The notes under the pieces: generated by a model
Told to the model about the DNA's origin: nothing
What the model saw: the letters and a program-made list of their open reading frames with translations, nothing else
Databases searched by the model: none
Translations under genes and position numbers: made by a program
In this document: one piece after another, positions 35,801 to 60,800 of the stretch
Position numbering within the stretch: position 1 is the first letter of the stretch
Layout of the letters: each line of letters starts with the position of its first letter
DNA from: Actinostola sp. cb2023
Taxonomy: Eukaryota; Cnidaria; Anthozoa; Actiniaria; Actinostolidae
Direction: 5' to 3'
DNA length: 64,000 nucleotides
Assembly: GCA_033675265.1 (NCBI GenBank)
Contig: JAUJYZ010001075.1
Location: 415,501-479,500 of the forward strand

Positions 35801-36678
35801 AGATTTCAAAATTTTCTGGGGGGGGGCATGTCCCCATACCCCCCTACCGGCTCACGCCTGCGGCGCTCGCTACGCGTCTCCCCCACCGGTTGGCCTTTGC
35901 TACGGACATGGTTCACTTTTATGGACCAGCAAAAAAAAAGGCTAACGCTCCTGGCGTAAATAGACACCGGGCCTGGACAATTATAATCAGTCGACTCTCT
36001 GATGGAATATACCTTGAAAGATCGAGCTTTATGATTATCCACCCCCCTTTGTAAAATCCTGGATCCGCCCATATTCATTAGGTCATATTGTCTTGTATAA
36101 TGATGTTATTTTCAGTATTTTTGTCCTTTAAAAAATTCACTACTAGTTAAAAAATCGATTAACTAATTAACTCAAAACACAGATTATAAATCCCTACACC
36201 AAGATATCATTCACATCCACAAAATATATTTTTGACAGTTAGGATTTGTTTTCCTTGGGCGTAGGTCCTTGTGGTGGACCAAAAAAACTCTTGCTTGAAC
36301 CGATCGATGGAAAAAGTACTTGTGCGACAATGGTGAAACCTTAACAATGCCTATACACCGAATTCATAATATCGTATTTTTAGTTTGGCAATATGATACG
36401 TTTCTGGTACAAATGATCACCGTCATCTAAAATAGTACCAATAGAAATAAACACTTTGCTGTAGACAAAATATCATCGGAGTTATGACAGATCATGAATA
36501 GAGAGTTTTGTATGTATTTTTCAAGTGAGTCCTCGCCAGCGTTGTTTTGGTGCAATTTCACAATTTCAAATGTTGATATCTTCTCAAGGATATATTATTT
36601 GGTTTCAAAACACACACATGGTATTTAGATGATCACATAAATATTCTATCAAATATTTACTTTTCCCAAATTTAATTA

Positions 36679-36728
<50 letters not shown>

Positions 36729-37815
36729 TTTTTAGCTTTTATGCAAATTAGAAGCAGCCAATTATGAATTCGGTCTATAACAGAACCTGATCTGAGTGTT
36801 TATCAAACAGAAGGGGGGGTCTTGAAAGTTTTACCAATTTCAAAGGGGGGTCTTCAGAATTTTTTTTGCATTTAAGAGGGGGTCCGGAAACAAAAACCTA
36901 AAAAATGACTTTCTCCTCCAGCCCCCCTCCCCCCCCCCCCCCTCCCGATATTTAATGACCGGTCCCTAAACGCCTTACAAAAAAAAGATAATTACATAAA
37001 ACAATCTAATTAAAATGACAACTATGAAAAGCAAAATTTCATTGATTTAAAGGTGAATGTTGGACTGGTTCTAAAGCTGACTTCACGTACAACAAAGATG
37101 GGCTTTCAAACCAGTGCATTGACAAATGCTATGAACCCTGCCAGCCATACGAAAAATACTGCGCGGGGAAACAATTCACCAACTATGTTTATCGTCTCGC
37201 TGGTAAAGTATGAACGTTCTTTTAGATACATTACAACTAAAACTGTTGGTATGAAAGTTTTAGAGGGGGTAGGGACGGAAGTTTATCTAACGTTTTTGTT
37301 TTGAGCGGGGCGGGGGGGGGGGGGGGGGGGAGGGGGCGGTGTCAATATCCATAGGGATTCATATGATCTTGTTCTTAGTTTCTAAACCTAAATCTGCCGA
37401 CCAAATAACGGTAATTATTACACAGAGGATTTAATAGGAACGGAGGTCACTTCTTATTACTTATTACAGATGCTGCATGTGAAATGAAAACAACACCACT
37501 CGGATGCTATAAGGAGGTGAAATCAGCACGAGCGCTCGGTACATTGCTGGCGGACGAGGGTAATCCTGCTAACCCAATCTTTACAGGAAATATGTTGAAT
37601 GTGCGAAAGTGGGGTTCAGAATTCCCACAGTTTCTTTGCAGATGTGCTCGTGCAGCAAAAAATCGTGGCTTTTCTGTATTTGGAGTCGACAACAAAGGTA
37701 AGGAAAGTGTGAGGCTTATAACGAACAATCAACCATCTAAAACTCTTTGCAAATTAACACTGACCGACTAGTGACTAACTGACTGATTGACGATTGACGG
37801 ACCAACGACTCGATA

Positions 37816-37869
<54 letters not shown>

Positions 37870-37885
37870 TAATAACAATAATAAC

Positions 37886-37918
<33 letters not shown>

Positions 37919-38732
37919 TTAATATTTATATGGCTGTCAGACAGACTGATGGATTGACTGACAGACTGACTGACAGACTGATTGATTGACTAACGATTGT
38001 CTGACTAACGATTAACTGACTCGGATTGACTGACTGACTGACTGACTGACTGACTGACTGACTGACTGACTGACTGACTGACTAACGATTGACTGACTGA
38101 GCGATATTGTGCAATAATTACCCGCGCGCTTTTCACTTTAATTATAACAGGGTTTTTTAAACTTTACTTGCTAAATCTCTCTAAATTACCCGTATTCTAT
38201 GGCAGCGACTTGCTGGGGAGCTTCAGGCCACTCTTCATACAAAAAATATGGCGAGTCCTCCAAATGCTTGAAGGCGTCAGCAAATTGCCCATCCAACACT
38301 GACCAATGTGCTGGCGGCACGGAGTCCACCTTTGTCTACCAAGTCATCGAACGTAAGAAGTTAAGATTATTGGCTCAAACTATGATACGATTTGCCTTGA
38401 TATGCTATATTTCTACTCAATTGAAAAGCCAAGGCCGCAGAGGACGACGGTATTTTTAACCGATATTTAATTTATTCATCTATCGGCATAAACGTTATGT
38501 CTAGTAATAGTCCCACCTCAGTGGACGTGTATTTGCGTCCTCTGTGGTCTTGGCTTGTTGCTTCAGGTTCCTTTGGACAGCAGTTTTATGTTAAATACAT
38601 CATCGAAGATAGGTTTGCCAGCCAGCTAACAGGACTTGCATTCCTTGTATTTCAGCTTCTGCCAAGAAGAGGTCATTCATACCTAAATTCCAAGAGGATG
38701 GACTGACCATGGACGACCTGGTCGAAGTCTGA
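30857..38732 (+). CDS. Secreted protein with three tandem WSC-like Cys-rich modules
   Basis: Eight exons: 30857-30914, 33305-33553, 33747-33899, 34391-34621, 37053-37202, 37470-37697, 38206-38352 and 38656-38732. They encode 430 residues ending in TGA, and every intron is phase 1. Signal peptide MSLSANFFILLFAATTFSQ. Each of three modules spans two exons. The first half has a GCY...RxLP start and a C-R-C-A motif (GCYKDDSRRPLP, GCYADRHQKGARPLP, GCYKEVKSARALG; then CRCAELAQKKGYSVFGLQFY and equivalents). The second half has ECWSG/ECWTG/TCWGA and ends in FIYQI, YVYRL or FVYQV. The Cys and Gly pattern resembles WSC carbohydrate-binding domains, but I am not sure it is one. A 25-residue tail without Cys (KKRSFIPKFQ...DDLVEV) ends the protein. 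Probably extracellular and glycan- or matrix-binding. An in-frame alternative acceptor at 33311 removes two residues. Confidence 0.8.
32596..32865 (+). repeat. ATTT/ATTC tetranucleotide microsatellite
   Basis: About 270 bp of TTTA and TTCA units in intron 1 of the WSC-like gene. Confidence 0.95.
34749..34830. repeat. G-rich simple tracts in intron 4
   Basis: Two GGGGGGG tracts near 34783 and 34815. Simple sequence in an intron. Confidence 0.7.
35080..35403. mobile_element. 324-bp MITE with perfect 24-bp terminal inverted repeats
   Basis: AGCCCATAAGTAGGAGCATC-CATG at the left has its exact inverse at 35380-35403. Inner inverted blocks such as GACCAATCACTG extend the foldback. The middle holds tandem CAACTCGTTTTATTTGCAG units (35195-35310). 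Lies in intron 4 of the WSC-like gene. Confidence 0.8.
36676..36727 (+). repeat. TTA trinucleotide microsatellite
   Basis: Pure TTA run in intron 4 of the WSC-like gene. Confidence 0.95.
37306..37339. repeat. Poly-G tract
   Basis: GCGGGG-type run in intron 5 of the WSC-like gene. Confidence 0.8.
37815..38098 (+). repeat. ATA microsatellite followed by GACT tandem repeats
   Basis: ATA/ACA run (37815-37918), then degenerate TGACAGACTGAC and a pure GACT run (about 38026-38083) in intron 6. Confidence 0.95.
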
Positions 38733-38887
38733 CGGGCAGTTTAATTTTTAAGTAACGACGGAATTAAGTCTAGCATTAGATAAATTGTATTGTGGTTGGT
38801 TACTTACTTGGTATCATGCAATGACGTACAGCATTTTATCAGTCAAACCTCTACCTCAGCTGCTTACATTTATATGTATTCAAAGGG

Positions 38888-38893
38888 AATAAA
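38888..38893 (+). terminator. AATAAA poly(A) signal of the WSC-like gene
   Basis: AATAAA about 156 nt after the stop codon, in AT-rich 3' sequence. Confidence 0.6.
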
Positions 38894-39911
38894 ATAAAAA
38901 TGTTCAAGTTGCCTTTAATCGAAATCATGTTATTTGTATTTTCTGGTGTCACAATTAATGAGAAGCACTTTACATTTAAAATACAAATCGGCGAACGGGA
39001 GCTCGTCGTCCACATTAATGCGTTTTCGTTTGAAAACACGGCACATATTTCGGCAGATGCGTGATGCCTCCACGGCTAGCGATACTAAAACGATCGGCGA
39101 AAATGCTAATCATATTCATCGAAAACGTTCTCCAGAATGGAGACATTTGAAAACGGAGCCCCATCGTATTAGTGTGGACGGCTAAAACGGAAATATGTTG
39201 CTAAGGAGGGTGATTTAATTTGGTAACTAGACGCTCTGCTAGCATGAAGTCGGGCTTCTAACTGAAATGTAGCCTATTTGAACTAAATTAAATATAGATA
39301 TCTTAGTGCGATTAAAACAGTGTTTGGTCGCTCGTTGAATGACTCTGTAGAACATGCTTTCCTTGCAATTTCATGCTGTGATTCAGTTCAACTGAACCTG
39401 GCGAATGACAATGACATGAGTTTATTTGGTACCATAAATATATCCATACAAATTACAAATACCGTATACATAAACTAGACATCGCAGAGTGATTAAACAA
39501 TGTTTGCCAGTGAAGTGTAAATATGGGTTTAGGTACCTCGGCTCGGTGTCTGAAAACCTCAACTGTTCTCTTCAAGTGCTGCGTGTATCAACTCACTTCA
39601 ATTCGTTCTAATTATAAGTTCTAAAGATCTCTAAACCCTTTGCAGTACTAGTACTGGATTGATAAATCCATATCTCTATGAATTACTGTGGCGGCCGGCA
39701 CAGAGCGCATGCGCTGTGGAACCCAGTTGACGATTTGAGGTCAACGGCAAAGAACGAACTGCATTTTTAGAGTCGGAGCTTCCATAGGAAGCCCGACTAA
39801 ATATGGAAGCCAATTTGACTGCTGTTAACCCAACTATCTTCACTTTGAACAGATCGGCGGTCGGTTTTGAAAACGACCCTAAAAGGTACGCATAAATTAA
39901 AAAAGAGGGGA

Positions 39912-39975
39912 GGGGAGGGGGAGGTGAGGTGAGGTGAGGTGAGGTGAGGTGAGGTGAGGTGAGGCGAGGTGAGGT
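39912..39975 (+). repeat. GGTGA pentanucleotide array
   Basis: About a dozen GAGGT units with one GCGAGG variant. Confidence 0.95.
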
Positions 39976-41751
39976 GAAGTGGGCGCTTATTGTCGAGGGG
40001 CGCTTAGTACAAAACGTCGATCCTTGTTTTATTGTACATTATTGTTGTTTGGTCTTTCTCTGAACATTTGCTGTATTTAAACATCGACTTTGAGCGTGCG
40101 AACATTTTCTTTTCGCGGTTCGAACTATCATTTTCAACCAAAATGTGCGACAAGAGACGTACTGGGCCCTTGACAATGGCTCGGTGGCGTCATAAGTTGT
40201 GTATGCCTTTGTTTGCACAACTTATGACGTCACATTTCTATAGTTTGACCGAGCGGGAATTGTCGCACTTTGAAACTTCACGCGCGAAATATAAAATGTT
40301 CCTGAAGCTCAATTCACTTTTTATTAACGCCATGTAAACAAGCAAATAGTAAACTTTCGTAGTAGCAAATAAAAACGGGGTCTGTTTTTTCGTTTCATAG
40401 GCACTTTTTAAAATAGAGGAGGAGCTTATTTTGAACCCGTTACTAACCAATTGCGTGACACGTAGGATGCATGCGTGACCGCCCACAGTCCATCCCAAGC
40501 GTCCAGTCTCTCTCTCTCTCTCTCAACCACCAACTGAAAGTTCCGCAATGTGACTTCGGATAGCAAGTTTATTCAGAGCGGGAACTGAGTTATTTGTGGA
40601 CGAAGCCCAAACCTTTGAGTCTTTTCAGTCTTTCCTAAGTGTTTATAGTGTAGTGCTCTTTGGTTATTCGTGAAACCGATTCATACAATGGTTGAAGGGA
40701 TTAGTGCTTTCAGGTGATTGATGATGGCTTCTTCTCAATGATCAACCGAAGGAACGTTAATTAATATTTTACTCGGCATGAAGTACAGTGTATGTTCAAA
40801 GGTACGTTTATTTTGTCTTTTGTAAGTCGATAATCCCCGCTTTGTAATGATTACCTTTTGTTGAATAATTAATATTCGGACTGCACATGCAATATGGCGT
40901 GATGAACTAATGTTACCAATGTAAATATATTCTAGAAGGTTATTGAATAGAAGAAGCTTTCACTTCTTCCCTTTAAAGGCGTTTTAGACTTCCACTCTTA
41001 CACTATATCATGACATATTTCTGGACTCTAGCACAATCTCCATTAAGCTTACTGCCTATACCGGCAGATACAGTGTATTTTCCAATTTCTGATTATAAAG
41101 GTCATAATTATAAAGTTGTTGAACTTTTTTTAATTATTGATACCTCACCTTTTTTTGATTGTTCGCAGCAATTAAGCCTTGAAAATGTTATCTTGCAAGT
41201 TGCATGAAGTTTTTGTTTTGACATATTCACGTTGATAAAGACTTAAGCTTTAGAAATTATCCCTTTTGTGAATACAGTTTATATTTGTATACAATTGACA
41301 AACTTCATTTATTAGATACTTTAAGGCTTTTATTCCAGTGTGACTTACACAATGCTATTTATTAGCGCTCAAATTGTTATTTCTAAAAGTTAATCACAAT
41401 ATTGCTTTACTGTAGAACTGACATTGCATTCCAAAGGCCGTCAATAATCTACATTTTATGTAAACATTGAGCTTTGCTTTGACGCAAATGGCGTTATTGA
41501 GTCGTTGTGTAGACGGTATACACAAGCTGTATGTTATCGTGTTTTGACCGCGTTACGTGTGCGTTCAAGATGACGATATGCAATCACTAATTAATTATTA
41601 ATACATTATTAATATATTGGAACAAATTTTTTGTATTTATTGTATTAAAAATCCAAAGCTTACTCTGCCATGGGGTCATGTATCAAGTCATGCACGATAA
41701 ACAATGCTTCAAGCTTCAGTAGTCTCATAATTTTAGAGTGTTTTTCCACAT

Positions 41752-41828
41752 TAGTCTCCTCCGCATGCAGGCAACCTAGCTTAGCGGCAGAAGGCCGAGA
41801 GAGGGTAAGATGCCTGTGGAGGAGGCTA
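41752..41828. repeat. Foldback MITE, TAGTCTCCTCCGCATGCAGG ends
   Basis: TAGTCTCCTCCGCATGCAGG pairs with TGCCTGTGGAGGAGGCTA. Related in its end to the AGTCTCCCTCGCAGCCG family. Confidence 0.65.
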
Positions 41829-42135
41829 TTTCCAATGTCTCTCTTGTGTTTTTATATGGCAGGCCTTGGAATTTTCAAAAAAATTTCCTGGGACAAATAC
41901 AATCCATATATATACATTTTGAATGTCATATATTAAAGCCCATTTTGCTTGATGAGGACTACAATAGCTTACATTCACGAATAACCTTCATTGTATTGTT
42001 GCAGAATGAAATTGCATGAACTCCTTTAAAAGATCCAGTACTACACAGTGGTATATATATAGTATAGCAAGATGATTTTAGACCAAGTAATTACATGTAA
42101 TTGATGGCTGGTGTAGTACTACAGCACACTGAGGC

Positions 42136-53734
<11,599 letters not shown>

Positions 53735-53790
53735 TAGATTATTAAATACCTCTTCATTAATTACGTTGTTCAACTTTGCATACAACTTTA

Positions 53791-53796
53791 AATAAA
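53791..53796 (+). terminator. AATAAA poly(A) signal of the ITPRID-like gene
   Basis: AATAAA 57 nt after the stop codon at 53732-53734. Confidence 0.65.
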
Positions 53797-54307
53797 TACA
53801 ATGAAAATCTAAAGCGCTAATTCATCGGCAAGTCCTTCATTATCCTGGCTGCAGGTGCCCTGTGTTTGAGGGCAAGCGGGAGAACATATACATGTAAGCA
53901 CAAGCATAATAACTTGTGTCATGTGAAAACGGTTCTGACGCAAGCGAGCCCATAGTGAAATAAGGCCTCTTGTGATTATGCACGAGCAGGCTCTGATCCC
54001 CGATGCAAACATAGGCACAAGAAAGTGACAAAAGTTGGTTCTTCTCATACATGCGCTTGAACTAACCGTTCTATTGCTCGAGTTGCTAGTGCTTTAGATT
54101 AGTGCTTTAGATTTTCCTTTCTCTTTTCATGATTTAGTCAGTTTTCCTTTTGCTGCAAGGCCCCGTCCAAAGGGTCAACGTGAACTAGTGTAAATACAGT
54201 TATTGAAGTCGAAAACTAGCGACGCAAGCACGTCAGTGAAGCGTTAGCACAACGATAAAACCAGGGACCAAATATAGCAGAGCATCGAGATTGTTATATG
54301 ATGCCCC

Positions 54308-54567
54308 TAGTCTCCTCGCAGTCGTTGAGAGAGCTTTGCACAGGGTAACAAAGGGGTTACACGTGACGCGTGATTTGGCCCAAAAATGGCGCGTGAATCG
54401 TAAAAAACGCTTTATAAACAATAGAAAAATCCGTGAATTTGCAAGAAAGAAGTGCGTGAAATGATTATTTTGAGTCGTGAATTTACGAAAAGTGACGCGT
54501 GATCACAACCCCCCCCTTTGCTACCCTGGTTGCATGACGACACTAAAAACGGCTGCCTGGGAGACTA
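54308..54567. mobile_element. AGTCTCC-family element with a nested second element
   Basis: Outer ends TAGTCTCCTCGCAGTCG and CGGCTGCCTGGGAGACTA. Inside it, CAGGGTAACAAAGGGG (54341) and CCCCTTTGCTACCCTG (ending 54527) form a second inverted pair around repeated GTGACGCGTGAT words, so one MITE lies within another. Between the two convergent genes. Confidence 0.65.
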
Positions 54568-54651
54568 TCACTAGAACTAACTGCTTATTATTATTATAGG
54601 TAATCGTACTTCATTACATCCATTGGTAGACCAGATATATTTTAGAATCAT

Positions 54652-54657
54652 TTTATT
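54652..54657 (-). terminator. AATAAA poly(A) signal of SLC7A6OS
   Basis: AATAAA on the minus strand about 170 nt beyond the TAG stop. Confidence 0.5.
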
Positions 54658-54828
54658 GATTTCTATTTATCCCTAGTAATTTCTGTCTTTATTGTTTTTC
54701 TATTTCTGTTGTTCTTGTTTTGTTCTATTTGCTGTCAAAACAATTCTACAACAAGCACATCATGAAATGGCCATCATGATTTCATCTGTACACCTCAATG
54801 GCTCCTAGAAATCCATTATTCAATCCAT

Positions 54829-57771
54829 CTATAGACCCTCAAGGCCTGGGTCATCACTTAATTCTTCATTATAGACTTCTTTCCTGTTAAACAAAACAGA
54901 TACAAATGATGTAACGTGGAAGTCAACTTATAAACACAATCATTATAATATACAAACCTGGGTTGGGGGAGAGGGGTAATACATGTAGATATAATAATTA
55001 TTTATTTATATATAGCATATTATATATGCTTTACAGTGATACAAAATACGCCTAGAATGATTATCAAAATAAAATCCTCAAGAGTATAAGTGGTGAACTA
55101 AATAACTAACTAAATAAGATATAGAGTACTTCCCTACATCATATGTATACATGTATGTATAGACTTTGTTCATCATCCAGAGGGGCTTTGGGTATGCTTA
55201 GTTTGAGATGGGTCAGAGGTATTGGATGTCCACAGCACAGCCCTACCTATTGTAGCATATCCCCCCAGTAAACAAACTGTATTGATTGTATGTTCATTAT
55301 CATTTCTGATTGGCTAAAAAATCCACCATTGTCAGAACTGATATCAAAAATACATGCTCATACCATGTTTACACTTGAGTGCTTTACAAAGGTATAAATG
55401 TTTCTTGAGTGGTTAGCCTTAGATATCTGATTTGTACCTTGGTAAAGAGCTCTTGTGTAAACACGACATAAGTGACGCATCGACTTACCGTGAAGACAAA
55501 CTGTAAGGTTGTCCATAGTCATTCAACTCGTCATCATCACTTGACAGATCTTCTCCAACTGCTCGTTTGCCATATTTCACAAGTTCATCATCTTTAAGAT
55601 CAATCAATCAGTCAGTCAATCTGCAATCAGTCTGTCAGACTTTCTGTCAGACTGTGTCAGTCAGTCAGTTGCAATATAGTCAATCAATCTATCATTCAAG
55701 AACATTAATTTGGATGACCTCAACTATACCCACAGGTACTTAAGCACAAAGCAGCTCCCGAATGCAAGCACAAGCACAACTAAAAATTAAAAAGTTTGAT
55801 GCTTGCATCCTTGCATCAAGCACATTTTTCATAGAGAAATATCACCTCTTGTGCTTGTGTTCATGCTTGTACTGGGGCTTGTACAACTGTACGTGTTGCA
55901 AGCAAAACCAGACATTTACACAATGTGACTTTTAAAATACTTACCCATTCCAAAACCAAAGTCTTCATCAAAACACATTCTGTGTGGTTTTGACTCATCT
56001 CCTGATGACCCAACATCTTCATCAGGATAGTCATTACGCCAATTATTTTCATCTGCCAGGAACAACAAACACGAAATTAGCAGAACTCTCGAACATTCAG
56101 ATCGTGGGACAGTGTGCACAGTAATATCTGAGTCGAGATAGCAGGATTCTAATGTAAATACAGTACTTATCAAGAAAGAACATGTTCACTAGCAACACAA
56201 GCACAAAAACAGCATAAAAAGTATTTGTGTCATGAAAACTAGCCTGCGTTACAGCTGGTTCAAATCCCGATTATCAAATTGTAATCTGAACCGGCTGTAA
56301 CACAGGCTACAAGCACAAGAGATGGATAAATGTCTTAACTTATCTTCAGGCTGATCCATATATTTAGCAACAGTAACAAAGCATCCTGCACTAATGCCGG
56401 AACTTATGCTTGCATCACTAGTGAAAGACAGGCTTAAGCACCACAAAAGAGTCACAGATTAATAATAATACCTACCATTTGAATCATCGTCATCTTCAAA
56501 CATCTCTTCAAATTCTCTGTCTATTGTTTCCAAATAAAAATCATCATCGAGACCAGTAATTTCCAATCTTTGAAGAAAAACAAATGTCATTGCAATACAT
56601 TTTCATGCAAGAAATACTATTATTTGTCACAGTATACTCACATGTCACCTAGTCTCTTCTCACTATTAGTAGCATAGTAATAATCATACACATAGTTTTT
56701 ATCAGTAATATCTGCAGGTCTTTTTTCTGAAAGTCAAAAATGTTTGTTATGTACAGTCAGTATGTGTTACACATGGAATTGTCAGAGAAAGAAGATAAGG
56801 AAGGAAGGAAGGACAAGGAAGGAAGGACAAGGAAGGAAGGACAAGGAAGGAAGGACAAGGAAGGAAGGACAAGGAAGGAAGGACAAGGAAGGAAGGACAA
56901 GGAAGGAAGGACAAGGAATGAAGGACAAGGAAGGAAGGACAAGGAAGGTAGGACAAGGAAGGAAGGACAAGGAAGGAAGGACAAGGAAGGAAGGACAAGG
57001 AAGGATGGAAAGAAGGAAGGAAGGACAAGGAAAGATGGAAAGAAGGAAGGGAAAGAAAAGGAAAGAAGGAAGAAGAGAGGGAGAAAGGAAGGAAAGGAAG
57101 GGAAAGGTACATATTGGCATTGAAGTAAAACTAAAATAATACATACCTTCTGAAACAACAAGTTTTTCACGAATCATCTTTACAGAGTTACACAAAATTG
57201 CATTTGTGTCTTCTTTTTCACTTGACTTTACTCCTTTGCCCCCATCACTGCAATTCAACCAGTACAGTTGAACCTCACAATGCATGTGAATGACATTCAA
57301 TCATATGTCCAAGGAGTATCCCAAGAGGGGTATACCTGGGATTCGAAAGTGATAAGTAGGTAGTGAAGGTATATTTTGTCCAATAATTTTTCGAGAGGGG
57401 AGGAGGAGGTAGTGATATTTTGGGTGGTCTAGGTAGTTTGACCTATTATGTTGTAGGGGCTTTAGATTTTGCGGATGGGATTTTGGGAGGTCTAATTTTC
57501 TTTTTGGGGGGATCTAGTCCTGGGGGGGGGGTACTATGGGCATTATTGGGTAGGGGTGTGCCGCGGACACCTCAAAACCCTGACCCTATTCCAGACCTAA
57601 AAATGTGATTTTCCATACCATATCTCCAGACCTAAGTTCAAAATTATATACCCTATCCTAGACCTAAGCTAAAAACATATACCCTATCCCAGACTGAGTC
57701 TGTTTCAGTAAACGTTGTTTCTGTAGCTATTTTATATGGTGAACTGTGAGTTATAACAGACTATGATAATT

Positions 57772-57805
<34 letters not shown>

Positions 57806-60800
57806 CAGTCTTGTCTTCTTATATATCAAGGCTCCTGACCTGACCTGGTTAATTCATATTAAAAATAAATTGGTGCATATACATGTAATACTTTATACCT
57901 CTTGTCACTCTCTTCATCTCTAATAACATCATAAACTGTAAACAATCTTTTCACTTCATCATCTGCTGAGTCTGTTGAACCATCAGACGATACTGTCCTC
58001 TGTAATCGTGTATCCCATTGTTCGATTGAATTTGCATCAGAGCTGTACAAAAGAATGTAACCTTGAATTAGAAGGAACTTTGCTGTAAATACATTGATAT
58101 AAAGCTAAAATAAATAGTATGCAAGTTGCATGATATTTAGTACTTGGTCAGCTGCCATCGATGTTATACATTTTGTACCTTGATGACTGTTCATCTTGTC
58201 GTAAGCTACTTATAATGCGAAACCTGGCATCACTGTGTGATTCCTATAACAGACAAATGCAAATTACATGTATAAAGTTAAGTGCAAATTATCAAGTTAC
58301 TACATGTATAGCACCAAGTGCATCGAGCTACCAAATAAATATAAAATCCATATGGAAATTAATAAAGTATAATTATGCATACATGTATGTATGTATGTAC
58401 TACTGCAGTGAACAGATTCATTTGGTAACAAAAATAATATCCCACACTCAACATTGTAAAAAAGTATGAAGGCGGGAGGGAATTCTCAAGGGCTTCACTC
58501 GCGGGGCTTAATTCACTCCCGGGGCTTAATTCACTCCCGGGGCTTAATTCACTCCCGGGGCTTAATTCACTCCCGGGGCTTCACTTCATCTAGAATCTGA
58601 AGATGTCTGCACAGCTAGTGGTCAGTCTAGAGAGAGGTAATGTAAATATCCTGATTCCATATTTTGTATACATGCTACTCATACCTTTTGTGCTTCTCTT
58701 TGTTTTTGCTTTATCTTTGTTTGATCTTTGATTCCTTTAAATGTTTTCTTTGGATCTCCATGGCTTATAGCTTTTGCTTTACTGAAATTTTTCTATGATA
58801 AAAAAACATAAACAAATGTTAAATTGCTTAGATGAATACCGGTATACATGTATTTATTATACTACTATTATGTAATTTTACCTTATAAGGTAAAGAGAAC
58901 TCGAAAAATATGGAGCCATATTACCATTGTTCTAAAAGCTGTATTACCATAGTCTAAAACCGAGCGCGCGGACCTTGAAAGGTTTTGAAATAATTATTAG
59001 ATAAATTTACTAAAAAACGGACAATTTTTTTTTCAAATACATTGTAGTGGCTTCATCTGACAGTTATATGCCATTATTGAAGAAAATGTAATTGTACTTA
59101 TCATTCATTCATTCATTCTTTTATTCATTCATTCATTTTGTCATCTACCTATCTATTTATTGGTTCATTCGTTCATTCATTCAATTTTTCTTTCATTTAT
59201 TCATTCATTCATCCATCTACTGATCCATGTATCCATTTACTGATTCATTCATAAAATTCATTCATTCTTTCATCTACCCATCCATTTACTGATTCATTCA
59301 TCCTTTCATCCATTTATTTATTCATTTACTGGTTCATTCATTCTTTCATCCACCCATCCATTTACTGGTTCATTCATTCATTCATTCTTTCTTTCATCTA
59401 CCCATCCATTTATCCATTTACTGGTTCATTTATTCTTTCATCCACTTATTCATATTTTGGTTTATTTATTTATTCATTCATTCATTCTGTACCTCTTATA
59501 TGTTCAGTAACTTTGTATTGTTTGTTGTTTTTACTTCGATCTTAGCTCGCGCTCCATTTTTTTTTAATCTAGTTAGCTCGCGCTGTTCAGTTAATATTCC
59601 ATGGATAGCACTTTCTGTTAGCTACGTAGCAAATGTGTACTTTCATAACCCTGAAGATGGCCACGATGGCCGAAAGCTTGGTTCAATAAACAAATTTCAA
59701 ATGCAGATGAAGCCACTACGTACAATGTATTTAAATTGATGCCTGCATACAAGGAAACCCTTCATTTTTTTTTCCGTTCAAAGTGGTATAATAAATAACT
59801 TATTTGGTTTTTTCCCCGTAATACGGGCTGATATTTTACTCGTTACTCGCATTTTTCTTCGTCCCTTTGGGATTCGGCAAAAATTCATTCGCAACTCGTA
59901 AAATATCAGCCCGTATTAAGGGAAAAACCCCAAATAAGATCTAAGTATACCATCAGAGTGCTTGACTCTATATGAGGGATTACATTTATACACTGAGGGG
60001 ATTTGCTACAGTCAAATTTCACCTTGAAATGATGTCATCTATATATTAATATAATTGAAATCAAGCAATGGCATCACACTTACTAGTAAATCCTTGCTTC
60101 TGTTGTCATCTCCTTCGTTACAAGTTCCAAGCAATCTGAATATTTCATCTTTAGAAATGAACAAAATTATAGTTATAAATAGTCAAAAATACTGCCATTA
60201 ATTATCCTGCAGTACAGTAGAAGTCCTCCTTTCTCTCCCCTATTAAACAAGAAAGGACTTCTATGCTCCATTCACTAATAATGATGTTCATAAACAGCTA
60301 GAACTAATTCAGAGAAACACATGCCTGTAATAACTAATGATTGCCATTCTAGTTCCACTGATCATGAACTCATTTAAGGTACATTGTACTACTGATACAT
60401 GTACAAATGTAGGAAGGCTCACAACAGCAAACACTATATCTATCTACATTCAGTTGAGGTGTAATGTTCTTGTATGCTGTACAGATATACTCCCACTCCA
60501 AGTATCAATGATAAGTCTAAGCTGTGAAAACACCTCTGACATGAGTCATGTACATGTACAGTATAAAGTTCTACATTTAACTAATTGTAAATTTGTACTC
60601 TAAGTTATTGCCTATAATAATTGATTTACTATTTATTCTTTATTCTATACATTATATGTTAATGATATTATAGGGTACCTGTACATACTAAATATGAAGT
60701 ACAGTACATTTACAAGCTCCAAGCCAAACAATGACAAGTAGATGTTTATAAGTTTATAAATATTAGTCTAGCACTTAACTTACTTGTAATATTTGTATCG

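Larger units (their letters stand above)
38894..42135. other. Intergenic and probable 5' UTR of the ITPRID-like gene
   Basis: No coding exon seen. Holds a GAGGT pentanucleotide array (39912-39975), a 15-bp stem around CATAAGTTGTG (about 40190-40222), a CT run (40508-40524) and a foldback element at 41752-41828. Sequence after 40500 is less AT-rich and may hold the promoter, but I cannot place a start site. Confidence 0.4.

Noticed and set aside
56740..57300. Lys/Arg/Glu/Gly-rich plus-strand frames and Pro/Ser/Leu/Phe-rich minus-strand frames
   Set aside because: Artefacts of the 14-bp purine minisatellite within an SLC7A6OS intron. Only 57247-57147 in this span is a real exon.
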